A DNA stretch of 13,054 nt from contig PFKL01000055.1 in NCBI GenBank assembly GCA_002784245.1, forward strand, positions 1 through 13,054. The letters run 5' to 3'. Origin of the DNA: Comamonadaceae bacterium CG_4_10_14_3_um_filter_60_75 (lineage in GTDB: Bacteria; Pseudomonadota; Gammaproteobacteria; Burkholderiales; Burkholderiaceae_C). The notes under the pieces are model-generated. The model had not been told where the DNA came from. It made no database searches and saw only the letters and a list, made by a program, of their open reading frames with translations. Each line of letters opens with the position of its first letter. The first letter of the stretch is position 1. Shown here piece after piece: positions 1 to 6,659 of the stretch. A program made the position numbers and the translations under genes.

Positions 1-1144
1 CACCATGGCCATTTCTGAAACCGTGTTGAAAGACACCGTGCTGATGGCCATTGACGAGATCAACGCCAAGGGCGGCCTGCTTGGCAAAAAGCTTGAGCCC
101 GTGGTGGTTGACCCAGCCAGTAACTGGCCCCTGTTTGCCGAAAAAACCAAGCAGTTGCTGGGGCAGGACAAGGTCGATGTGATCTTTGGCTGCTGGACCA
201 GCGTGAGCCGCAAGTCGGTGCTGCCGGTGGTCGAAGAGATGAACGGCCTGCTGTTCTACCCCGTGCAGTACGAAGGTGAAGAGCTGTCCAAAAACGTGTT
301 TTACACCGGCGCTGCGCCCAACCAGCAAGCCATTCCGGCCGTGGACTATTTGATGAGCAAAGACGGCGGTGGCGCCAAGCGCTGGGTCTTGCTGGGCACC
401 GATTACGTCTACCCGCGCACCACCAACAAAATCTTGCGTGCTTACCTGAAATCCAAAGGCGTGAAGGAAACCGATATCGACGAGAAATACACGCCGTTTG
501 GCCACTCCGATTACCAGACCATCGTGGCTGACATCAAGAAATTTTCAGCGGGTGGCAAGACCGCCGTGGTGTCCACCATCAATGGTGACAGTAACGTGCC
601 GTTTTACAAAGAACTCGGCAACGCCGGCCTGAAGGCCAAAGACGTACCCGTGGTGGCCTTCAGCGTGGGTGAAGAAGAGCTGCGCGGGGTTGACACCAAG
701 CCGTTGGTAGGCCACCTGGCGGCCTGGAATTACTTCCAAAGCATCAAGAATCCAAGCAACACCGAATTCATCAAAAAGTGGAGCGACTACGCCAAGGCCA
801 AGGGTATCGCTGGCCACAAAGACAAGCCGCTAACCAACGACCCGATGGAAGCCACCTACATTGGCATCAACATGTGGAAACAAGCGGTTGAAAAAGCCAA
901 GAGCACCGACGTGGACAAGGTGATTGCCGCCATGGCCGGCCAGACCTTCAAGGCACCGAGCGGCATCGTCAGCAAGATGGATGAGAAAAATCATCACCTG
1001 CACAAGAGCGTGTTCATTGGCGAGATCAAGGCCGACGGCCAGTTCAACGTGGTCTGGAAGACCCCCGGCCCGGTGAAAGCCAAACCGTGGTCGCCGTACA
1101 TCGAGGGCAATGCCGGCAAACCTGACGAGCCAGCCAAAAAGTAA
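1..1144 (+). CDS. urtA: Urea ABC transporter, periplasmic urea-binding protein UrtA (5' partial)
   Basis: Periplasmic solute-binding protein that captures urea (family knowledge: UrtA/FmdD group, type I periplasmic fold) and passes it to the UrtBC channel. The reading frame is open from base 2, so the ATG at base 5 is an internal methionine: the preceding codon gives Thr, and T-M-A-I-S-E matches an internal stretch of UrtA as I recall it. The signal peptide and the first few dozen residues lie outside the window. About 380 residues are present. Recognisable UrtA stretches are DPASNWPLFAEK, FGCWTSVSRKSVLPV, LLFYPVQYEGEE, FYTGAAPNQQAIPA and LLGTDYVYPRTTNKILRA. The gene ends with TAA and is followed by a 164-bp gap before urtB on the same strand. 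Identification is firm because urtBCDE follow in the canonical order. The promoter is not visible. Confidence 0.96.
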   Translation, partial: TMAISETVLKDTVLMAIDEINAKGGLLGKKLEPVVVDPASNWPLFAEKTKQLLGQDKVDVIFGCWTSVSRKSVLPVVEEMNGLLFYPVQYEGEELSKNVFYTGAAPNQQAIPAVDYLMSKDGGGAKRWVLLGTDYVYPRTTNKILRAYLKSKGVKETDIDEKYTPFGHSDYQTIVADIKKFSAGGKTAVVSTINGDSNVPFYKELGNAGLKAKDVPVVAFSVGEEELRGVDTKPLVGHLAAWNYFQSIKNPSNTEFIKKWSDYAKAKGIAGHKDKPLTNDPMEATYIGINMWKQAVEKAKSTDVDKVIAAMAGQTFKAPSGIVSKMDEKNHHLHKSVFIGEIKADGQFNVVWKTPGPVKAKPWSPYIEGNAGKPDEPAKK

Positions 1145-1181
1145 ACCGAAAGACTGTCACACCTGAGCGAAAAATGGCCTA

Positions 1182-1239
1182 GCTGAATCAGGGTCGGATC
1201 CGCGTAGCGTAGCGAAGACGGCTCTGACCCCGATTCAGC
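1182..1239. repeat. Imperfect palindrome between urtA and urtB
   Basis: Two 20-nt arms (1182-1201 and 1220-1239) are complementary at 17 of 20 positions around an 18-nt loop that contains a short tandem GCGTA/GCGTAGC motif. The arms read GCTGAATC-R-GGGTC-R-GA in both orientations. No T-tract follows, so this is not a classical intrinsic terminator. It may be a REP-like element, since motifs resembling GGGTCAGA recur near REP-associated transposases in proteobacteria (recollection, not checked). It could also be an mRNA stability or attenuation hairpin that keeps urtA transcript levels above those of the membrane genes. The role is inferred only. Confidence 0.7.
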
Positions 1240-1268
1240 GGGTTCATTCAACAATAGCAAATTGCAGC

Positions 1269-1300
1269 GTGGGCACTGGCAACCGTACCCACCCTACAGG
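1269..1300 (+). promoter_or_regulatory. Small hairpin plus weak ribosome binding site ahead of urtB
   Basis: GTGGGCAC (1269-1276) and GTACCCAC (1285-1292) pair at 7 of 8 positions across an 8-nt loop. They are followed at once by CAGG (1297-1300), the only Shine-Dalgarno-like run before the urtB ATG at 1309. The hairpin lies close enough to affect ribosome access, but this could be chance. No convincing promoter boxes were seen in 1145-1308. Confidence 0.3.
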
Positions 1301-1308
1301 TTCTCATC

Positions 1309-2880
1309 ATGGTTAAAAGATTACTCCTCATTGCTTATATATTAATAGCTACTAGCGCTTATTCCATGAGCGCTGAAGAGGTAAAAGGCATGACGATTGG
1401 TGACACCGACACACGTGTGGCGGCGCTCAACAAGGCCATGCTGGAGGCCAATGACAAGACCGCTGCCTTTTTGCAAGCCTTGGCCGATGACGCCGTCAAG
1501 TTAGCCGGCGACAAGGTCTTTATCGTCAAGGGCGACAAAGCCTTTGATGCCGTCACCGACGTGGAGACCGCGCTGCCTGACGATACCGAAGATGTGATCA
1601 ACAACAACCGCATGCGCGGCGAGATTGACTCGGCGCTGGCGGCGCTGAAACTGTTTTCCAATGACGATACGGTTCGCGCAGCAGCTGTCAAGCAGTTGCA
1701 AAGCGATGCCGATGAGACCAAATTGCCCTTGATCGAGAAGGCCTTGGCTACCGAGCACAACGCCAGCATCAAGGCCCAACTGGGCATGGTACGCGCCGCC
1801 GCTCTGTTAAACAGCAGCGACCAAACCAAGCGCCTGGAAGCCGCCCAACTGCTGGCAGGCAGTGGCCAGGCCAATACCAAAACCATGTTGCTGGAGCGCT
1901 TGAAGCTTGAAGAAGATTCGGCTGTCAAGGTGGCTCTGGGCGCGGCGCTGCGGCAGGTGGAGTCCGCCCTGGCCTGGGGCGACAAGCTGGGCGCTCTGTT
2001 CAGTGGCATCAGCCTGGGCAGTATCTTGCTGCTGGTGGCGCTGGGGCTGGCGATCACCTACGGGCTGATGGGTGTGATCAACATGGCGCATGGTGAGTTG
2101 ATGATGATTGGCGCCTACGCCACTTACGTGGTGCAGGGCGTGTTTCAGAAGTATCTGCCCGGCGCGTTTGACTGGTATTTGCTGGCGTCGGTGCCAGTGG
2201 CATTCATGGCCGCCGCGCTGATGGGTGCGGTGCTGGAGCGCAGTGTCATCCGCTTTTTGTATGGTCGCCCGCTGGAAACCCTGCTGGCCACTTGGGGCAT
2301 CAGCCTGATGCTGATGCAGCTGGTGCGCAGCGTCTTTGGGGCGCAAAACGTGGGTGTGGAAAACCCGTCCTGGATGAGCGGCGGCGTGCAGGTGCTGGGA
2401 AATTTGTCGCTGCCCTACAACCGGCTGGTCATCATTGGTTTTGCGCTCTTTGTGCTGGGTTCAGTCGCCTGGCTGATTGGCAAAACGCGCCTGGGCCTGT
2501 TTGTGCGCGGGGTCACGCAAAACCGCCCCATTGCGTCTTGCATGGGCGTCAACACGGCACGCATTGATACCTACGCCTTTGCGTTGGGCTCCGGTATTGC
2601 CGGGCTCGCTGGTTGTGCATTGAGCCAGGTTGGCAACGTCGGGCCCGACCTGGGCCAGGGTTACATCGTCGACGCCTTCATGGTGGTGGTGCTGGGCGGT
2701 GTAGGTCAATTGGCGGGTACGGTGTACGCGGCCTTGGGCCTGGGCATTTTGAACAAGTTTCTGGAGGGCTGGACGGGTGCCGTGCTGGCCAAGATTGCGG
2801 TGCTGGTGTTCATCATCGTCTTTATTCAAAAGCGACCGCAGGGCATCTTTGCGATGCGTGGCCGCTCGGCGGAGGCTTGA
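1309..2880 (+). CDS. urtB: Urea ABC transporter permease UrtB (long form)
   Basis: One of two LivH-like inner-membrane permease subunits of the urea importer. The protein is 523 residues: a signal-peptide-like start (residues 1-19, possible cleavage after A17-Y18-S19), a helical, probably periplasmic domain of about 200 residues (about 23-225, with the family-typical INNNRMRGEIDSALAALKLF), then the branched-chain-amino-acid-type permease domain (about 227-512) with LGLAITYGLMGVINMAHGE and DAFMVVVLGGVGQLAGT. Some proteobacterial UrtB proteins have this long architecture; others have only the channel domain. The ATG at 1309 is chosen because it gives the only secretion signal; the next in-frame ATG (1366) would cut it off. 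Codons in the first 25 residues (TTA, ATA, AGA) are AT-rich and unlike the rest of the gene, because that stretch is a repeat copy (see 1341-1386). The stop is 2 nt before urtC. Confidence 0.96.
   Translation: MVKRLLLIAYILIATSAYSMSAEEVKGMTIGDTDTRVAALNKAMLEANDKTAAFLQALADDAVKLAGDKVFIVKGDKAFDAVTDVETALPDDTEDVINNNRMRGEIDSALAALKLFSNDDTVRAAAVKQLQSDADETKLPLIEKALATEHNASIKAQLGMVRAAALLNSSDQTKRLEAAQLLAGSGQANTKTMLLERLKLEEDSAVKVALGAALRQVESALAWGDKLGALFSGISLGSILLLVALGLAITYGLMGVINMAHGELMMIGAYATYVVQGVFQKYLPGAFDWYLLASVPVAFMAAALMGAVLERSVIRFLYGRPLETLLATWGISLMLMQLVRSVFGAQNVGVENPSWMSGGVQVLGNLSLPYNRLVIIGFALFVLGSVAWLIGKTRLGLFVRGVTQNRPIASCMGVNTARIDTYAFALGSGIAGLAGCALSQVGNVGPDLGQGYIVDAFMVVVLGGVGQLAGTVYAALGLGILNKFLEGWTGAVLAKIAVLVFIIVFIQKRPQGIFAMRGRSAEA
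1341..1386 (+). repeat. Interspersed palindromic repeat forming part of the urtB coding sequence
   Basis: This stretch matches the reverse complement of the ureB/ureC spacer (12211-12260). Shared blocks are TAATAGCT, GCGCTTA and AGAGG...TAAAA, with roughly three quarters of about 45 positions identical once a small gap is allowed. The core is a palindrome, TAGCGCTTA - TTCCA - TGAGCGCTG, with two wobble pairs. Here it encodes residues about 12-26 of UrtB, covering the hydrophobic core and cleavage region of the signal peptide. I recall similar units as dispersed intergenic repeats in Comamonadaceae genomes; a genome search is needed to confirm. Confidence 0.7.
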
Positions 2881-2882
2881 CC

Positions 2883-4010
2883 ATGAACACACCTATCACT
2901 GCCATCCCTCTACCGGCATCCGCTCCCCTGTTGAGCCGCACCGGCTGGGCCACTTTTTGCGTGACCTTGATCGTCATCTGCGCGGTGGCTCCGGTGCTCA
3001 ATTTGTGGGTGCCCGCAGGCAGCATGTTCCACTTGAGCGACTATGGCGTCGGCTTGGTAGGGCGCATCATGTGTTACGCCATCTGCGCGCTGGCGATGGA
3101 TTTGATCTGGGGCTTCACCGGTATTCTGAGTCTGGGCCATGGCTTGTTTTTTGCGCTCGGCGGCTACGCCATGGGCATGTATTTGATGCGCCAGATCGGA
3201 CTCGACGGCAATTACAAAAGCGCCCTGCCCGACTTCATGGTGTTTCTGGACTGGAAGGAACTGCCGTGGCACTGGACCTTCAGCGACAGCTTTGTCGCCA
3301 CGCTGTTCCTGATCATCGCCGTGCCGGGCTTGGTGGCTTTTGTGTTTGGCTACTTTGCTTTCCGTTCACGCATCAAGGGTGTGTATTTTTCGATCATTAC
3401 CCAGGCCATGACCTTTGCCGCGATGTTGCTGTTCTTTCGCAACGAGACCGGATTTGGTGGCAACAACGGATTTACCGACTTCAAGCGCATTCTGGATATT
3501 CCGATTGCCACACAGGAAATGCGCATGACGCTGTTCGTGCTCACCGGGCTGACCCTGCTGGGTTTCTTCCTGCTGGCGCGCTGGCTCATTACAACCAAGT
3601 TCGGCCGGGTGTTGCAAGCGGTGCGCGATGCCGAATCACGTGTCATGTTCAGCGGTTACAACCCCCTGGGCTACAAGCTCACCATCTGGACGATTTCGGC
3701 CATGATGTGCGGCGTGGCCGGCGCTTTGTACGTGCCGCAGGTGGGCATCATCAACCCGAGTGAAATGAGCCCGGCCAACTCGATCGAGATCGCGATCTGG
3801 GCGGCGGTGGGGGGCCGGGCCACGCTGATCGGCCCGATTTTGGGCGCTTTCATCGTCAGCGGCGCCAAGAGCTGGCTGACGGTGGCTTACCCCGAGTTCT
3901 GGCTGTACTTCTTGGGCGCGCTGTTCATTGGCGTGACGCTGTTCTTGCCGCAGGGTGTGATGGGCCTGGTCGGACGGATTTTGTCGCGCAAGAAAGGGGA
4001 GCGTGCATGA
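2883..4010 (+). CDS. urtC: Urea ABC transporter permease UrtC
   Basis: Second membrane subunit (LivM-like) of the urea importer; 375 residues, normal for the family. The first membrane segment is at about residues 22-45. It is followed by the LivM/UrtC hallmark ALAMDLIWGFTGILSLGHG and later FRSRIKGVYFSIITQAMTFA and GGNNGFTDF. The cytoplasmic coupling loop FGRVLQAVRDAESRVMFSGY would contact the ATPases. The conserved end includes AVGGRATLIGPILGA and FLPQGVMGL. The start is the ATG at 2883, 2 nt after the urtB stop, with GGAGG in the end of urtB (about 2870) as ribosome binding site. An open frame continues upstream inside urtB, but that part is an out-of-frame shadow of urtB. The gene overlaps urtD by ATGA, which points to translational coupling. 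Confidence 0.96.
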   Translation: MNTPITAIPLPASAPLLSRTGWATFCVTLIVICAVAPVLNLWVPAGSMFHLSDYGVGLVGRIMCYAICALAMDLIWGFTGILSLGHGLFFALGGYAMGMYLMRQIGLDGNYKSALPDFMVFLDWKELPWHWTFSDSFVATLFLIIAVPGLVAFVFGYFAFRSRIKGVYFSIITQAMTFAAMLLFFRNETGFGGNNGFTDFKRILDIPIATQEMRMTLFVLTGLTLLGFFLLARWLITTKFGRVLQAVRDAESRVMFSGYNPLGYKLTIWTISAMMCGVAGALYVPQVGIINPSEMSPANSIEIAIWAAVGGRATLIGPILGAFIVSGAKSWLTVAYPEFWLYFLGALFIGVTLFLPQGVMGLVGRILSRKKGERA

Positions 4011-4888
4011 CCCCTGAACTGATGGAAGAAGGTGCACGACGGATCGAACAGCACCAGGCTGCGCTGGCTGCAGCAGGTACAAACACCGCCTCAGGTGGGC
4101 GCAGCGCAGGCTTTTTGCGGCCTTCCATCCCGGGTGAAGTCGACACCACCCATGGCCGCATCTTGTACCTGGAAGATGTCAGCGTCAGCTTTGACGGCTT
4201 CAAGGCCATCAACAAGCTCAGTCTGGACATCGCACCTGGCGAACTGCGTTGCATCATCGGCCCCAACGGTGCCGGCAAGACGACCATGATGGACATCATC
4301 ACCGGCAAGACCCGCCCGGACGAAGGTCAGGTCTTCTTTGGCAGCACCATTGACCTCCTGCGCTACAAGGAAGCGGAGATTGCGCAAATGGGCATTGGCC
4401 GCAAGTTTCAGAAACCGACGGTGTTTGAGCAGCTCACCGTGTTCGAGAACCTGGAGCTGGCGCTCAAGACCAACAAGGCGGTCACTGCGTCAATGTTATT
4501 CAGGCTAAACAGCACCCAAAGCGACCGTCTGGCCGAGGTGTTGCACACCATCAATCTGAGCGACAGTGTGGCGCGCCTGGCAGGCAACCTGAGTCACGGG
4601 CAAAAACAGTGGCTTGAGATAGGTATGCTGCTGATGCAAGACCCCAAACTGCTGCTGCTCGATGAACCGGTGGCGGGCATGACCGATGAAGAAACCGAGC
4701 GCACCGCCGAGCTGTTTCTGACCCTGAAAGGCAAACACTCGCTGATGGTGGTGGAACACGACATGAGCTTCATCAACACCATCTCGGACATCGTCACCGT
4801 GCTGTGCGACGGTTCGGTGCTGGCGCAGGGGACGCTGGCGCAGGTGCAAAGCGATGAGCGGGTGATTGAGGTGTATCTTGGACGGTGA
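4007..4888 (+). CDS. urtD: Urea ABC transporter ATP-binding protein UrtD
   Basis: Cytoplasmic ATPase subunit (LivG-like) of the urea importer; 293 residues. All ATPase motifs are intact: Walker A GPNGAGKTT (85-93), Q-loop Q135 in KFQKP, signature LSHGQ (195-199), Walker B LLLLDEP (215-221) and switch histidine H251 in VVEHD. The GRKFQKPTVFEQLTVFENLELAL region is typical of UrtD. An N-terminal extension of about 50 residues (charged, then Ala/Gly-rich) precedes the ATPase fold. I think some Burkholderiales UrtD proteins have similar extensions but cannot check. The next ATG-like starts inside the extension lack a better ribosome binding site, and the ATGA overlap with urtC supports the start chosen. 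A repeat of about 230 bp separates it from urtE. Confidence 0.95.
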   Translation: MTPELMEEGARRIEQHQAALAAAGTNTASGGRSAGFLRPSIPGEVDTTHGRILYLEDVSVSFDGFKAINKLSLDIAPGELRCIIGPNGAGKTTMMDIITGKTRPDEGQVFFGSTIDLLRYKEAEIAQMGIGRKFQKPTVFEQLTVFENLELALKTNKAVTASMLFRLNSTQSDRLAEVLHTINLSDSVARLAGNLSHGQKQWLEIGMLLMQDPKLLLLDEPVAGMTDEETERTAELFLTLKGKHSLMVVEHDMSFINTISDIVTVLCDGSVLAQGTLAQVQSDERVIEVYLGR

Positions 4889-4908
4889 GGCTTTTGGTTT
4901 GTTTTTGA

Positions 4909-5092
4909 CAGGCGGGGGTGCCGGGATGTGCGCCCGGCTGCGCACTCACTTTTCTTTGCTTCGCCAAAGAAAAGTAAGCAAAAGAAAGGCGACCCGCTGT
5001 CGGCGAGTAGCGCAGGGCTGGGCGGATCAGGGCGCGCGATTGTTTGAGGCGAAGCCGAGTTCGAGCAAGACCCCGCCCAGCAACCGCATCAA
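4909..5092. repeat. Multi-hairpin intergenic repeat element between urtD and urtE
   Basis: The 230-bp gap 4889-5118 is filled by three hairpins. They are GCCGGG (4920-4925) with CCCGGC (4933-4938), perfect; ACTTTTCTTTG (4948-4958) with its exact complement at 4965-4975 across a CTTCGC loop; and GCTGGGCGG (5017-5025) with CCGCCCAGC (5073-5081), perfect. The middle hairpin and the following GTAAGCAAAAGAAAGGCGAC resemble a dispersed repeat I remember from many beta- and gammaproteobacterial genomes (not verified). There is no transposase and no obvious target-site duplication. A 78-codon frame across it has no family resemblance. urtE keeps its own ribosome binding site downstream, so the operon probably still reads through. 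Confidence 0.72.
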
Positions 5093-5118
5093 AAACCAAT
5101 AAAGCAGGATAAAGAAAG

Positions 5119-5811
5119 ATGCTCAAAGTCACCAACATCAACCAGTACTACGGCGGCTCCCACATCCTGCGCGATGTCAACCTCACCGCCGAATTGGGCA
5201 AAGTGACCGTCATTCTGGGCCGCAACGGCGTCGGCAAAACCACCCTGCTCAAAAGCCTGATGGGTCTGGTGCCCGTCAAGACCGGAACGATTGAGTTCGA
5301 CAGCAAGCAGATCCAGAACGCCACGCCTTACGAGCGCGCGCGCGCCGGAATTGGCTTTGTGCCGCAGGGGCGCGAAATTTTTGCGCGACTGACAGTCGAA
5401 GAGAACTTGCGCATGGGCCTGGCCTACAAACCAGCCAGCACACCCATCCCACCCGAGCTGTTTGAATTGTTCCCCGTGCTCAAGCAAATGCTGGGCCGCC
5501 GCGGTGGCGACCTGTCGGGCGGACAGCAGCAGCAATTGGCGATCGCCCGCGCTCTGGCTGCCAACCCGAAATTGCTGATGCTCGACGAGCCCACCGAAGG
5601 CATCCAGCCGAGCATCATCAAGGACATTGGCCGCGTCATCCGCATGCTCGCCGACCGCGGTGACATCGCGATCGTGCTGGTCGAGCAGTATTACGACTTT
5701 GCCCAGGAGCTCGCCGACCACTATGTGGTGATGGAGCGCGGCGCGGTCAAGGCGCAAGGGGCGGGGGTCAACATGGAAATCGACGGTGTGCGCGAGTTGG
5801 TGGCAATTTGA
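5119..5811 (+). CDS. urtE: Urea ABC transporter ATP-binding protein UrtE
   Basis: Second ATPase subunit (LivF-like) of the urea importer; 230 residues, normal length. Walker A is GRNGVGKT (34-41), the Q-loop glutamine is Q83 in VPQGREIF, the signature is LSGGQ (132-136) and Walker B is LLMLDEP (152-158). The switch position carries Q190 (LVEQYYDFA) in place of histidine. This is usual for the LivF/UrtE branch as I recall it, so it is not evidence of inactivity. The N-terminal NINQYYGGSHILRDV is typical of UrtE. The ribosome binding site AGGAT (about 5105) sits about 9 nt before the ATG. The gene runs convergently into ureD with only 17 nt between the stops, too little for a separate terminator. 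Confidence 0.96.
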   Translation: MLKVTNINQYYGGSHILRDVNLTAELGKVTVILGRNGVGKTTLLKSLMGLVPVKTGTIEFDSKQIQNATPYERARAGIGFVPQGREIFARLTVEENLRMGLAYKPASTPIPPELFELFPVLKQMLGRRGGDLSGGQQQQLAIARALAANPKLLMLDEPTEGIQPSIIKDIGRVIRMLADRGDIAIVLVEQYYDFAQELADHYVVMERGAVKAQGAGVNMEIDGVRELVAI

Positions 5812-5828
5812 CATCCTTGCGGCGCGGC

Positions 5829-6659
5829 TCAAGTCGCCCAAATCCGTGGAGTGATCGTCGGCAACTGCCATAAATGCGCCCGCCAGAGGGTCCACACCTG
5901 GCGCAACAAATCCACTGCAGGTTCCACCAGCGGTGACAGCACCCGCACCACCATCACCTGGCCATTGGGACAGGTGGCGCCTGCCGTGGCGTGCAAAGCG
6001 TGGTCTGCGATAACCTGGCGCGCCAATGCCAGCGCATCGTCACGCCGGTGTCGGTGCAAGGCGGTACCTGCAACAAAAAACAGGCTGGCCATGCAGCGCT
6101 GCCCGGCCAGCCCCAGCCGACCATTCATCAGGCGGTCATCGCTCGCATCAATGAAACCGCGCTCAAGCCAGACGTCGGGCACTTCGATGTGCTGCAAGAA
6201 ACTGCCCCGCTCAAACGGCAAGCCCGCACCGGGCAGACCTAGCGCGGTGATGTCCCAGCCGATGAATTCGGCCGCCGGGGCGACGCGCAGGCTGAGGTGG
6301 TTTTCGCCGCGACACTGGTCGTAGCCAAGGGCCTCCAGCGGCAACCATTCCAGACGTGCCTGGTCCGTCAAGGTGATATGTGCGCATTGCACCGCGGACT
6401 CGCCCGCTGAGCGGTAAAAACGGGTGGCACCTGGTGTGGTAATCAGCGCATGAGCGTTTGCGCCGGCGGTGATGCGAATGTCGAGCGTGTCGCCGCCAAC
6501 CAGACCGCCAGGTGGATGCACCAGCACGTTGTGGCAGATCGCATCGCCCTCGGGGTACAGACTTTGCAGCACCCGCAACGGGCCGTTGTGGGTATGGCGC
6601 GCGACCGTGCGCTGCTGTTGCACAGCGTAGGCGATGTCAAGACGGGCGTTCCAGCTCAA
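5829..6659 (-). CDS. ureD: Urease accessory protein UreD (UreH), TTG start
   Basis: Cytoplasmic urease maturation factor that, with UreF and UreG, binds apo-urease and helps load nickel (family knowledge). It has 276 residues, a normal length. Recognisable UreD stretches are GPLRVLQSLYPEGD, CHNVLVHPPGGLVGGDTLDI, LITTPGATRFYRS, LEWLPLEALGYD and RGFIDASDDRLMNGR, with the usual end PRIWAT. The start codon is TTG (6659-6657), giving (M)SWNARLDIAY, which matches the usual UreD beginning. That TTG overlaps the TGA stop of the response regulator as TTGA, so the two are very likely translationally coupled. Placement is unusual: the gene lies on the strand opposite ureABC, downstream of signalling genes. 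In many Burkholderiales, as I recall, ureD directly precedes ureA on the same strand. Confidence 0.95.
   Translation of the reverse strand: MSWNARLDIAYAVQQQRTVARHTHNGPLRVLQSLYPEGDAICHNVLVHPPGGLVGGDTLDIRITAGANAHALITTPGATRFYRSAGESAVQCAHITLTDQARLEWLPLEALGYDQCRGENHLSLRVAPAAEFIGWDITALGLPGAGLPFERGSFLQHIEVPDVWLERGFIDASDDRLMNGRLGLAGQRCMASLFFVAGTALHRHRRDDALALARQVIADHALHATAGATCPNGQVMVVRVLSPLVEPAVDLLRQVWTLWRAHLWQLPTITPRIWAT

Noticed and set aside
5..1144. urtA starting at the ATG at base 5
   Set aside because: The frame is open to the window edge and the preceding Thr codon continues the internal UrtA sequence; a protein starting here would have no signal peptide and lack the first strand of the fold.
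1359..2057. Minus-strand 232-codon open frame opposite urtB
   Set aside because: Ser/Ala-rich low-complexity translation, antisense to a clear UrtB coding region, no family resemblance and no ribosome binding site.
2613..2882. Upstream extension of urtC into urtB
   Set aside because: The extra 90 codons are an out-of-frame reading of the UrtB permease domain; the ATG at 2883 gives a normal UrtC start 2 nt after the urtB stop.
4866..5102. Small 78-codon gene between urtD and urtE
   Set aside because: It lies almost wholly within the multi-hairpin repeat and overlaps the end of urtD; composition is Arg/Lys/Ser-rich with no family features.
5812..5828. Bidirectional terminator between convergent urtE and ureD
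   Set aside because: Only 17 nt separate the stop codons and no stem followed by a T-tract is present on either strand; any terminator must lie inside the opposing gene.
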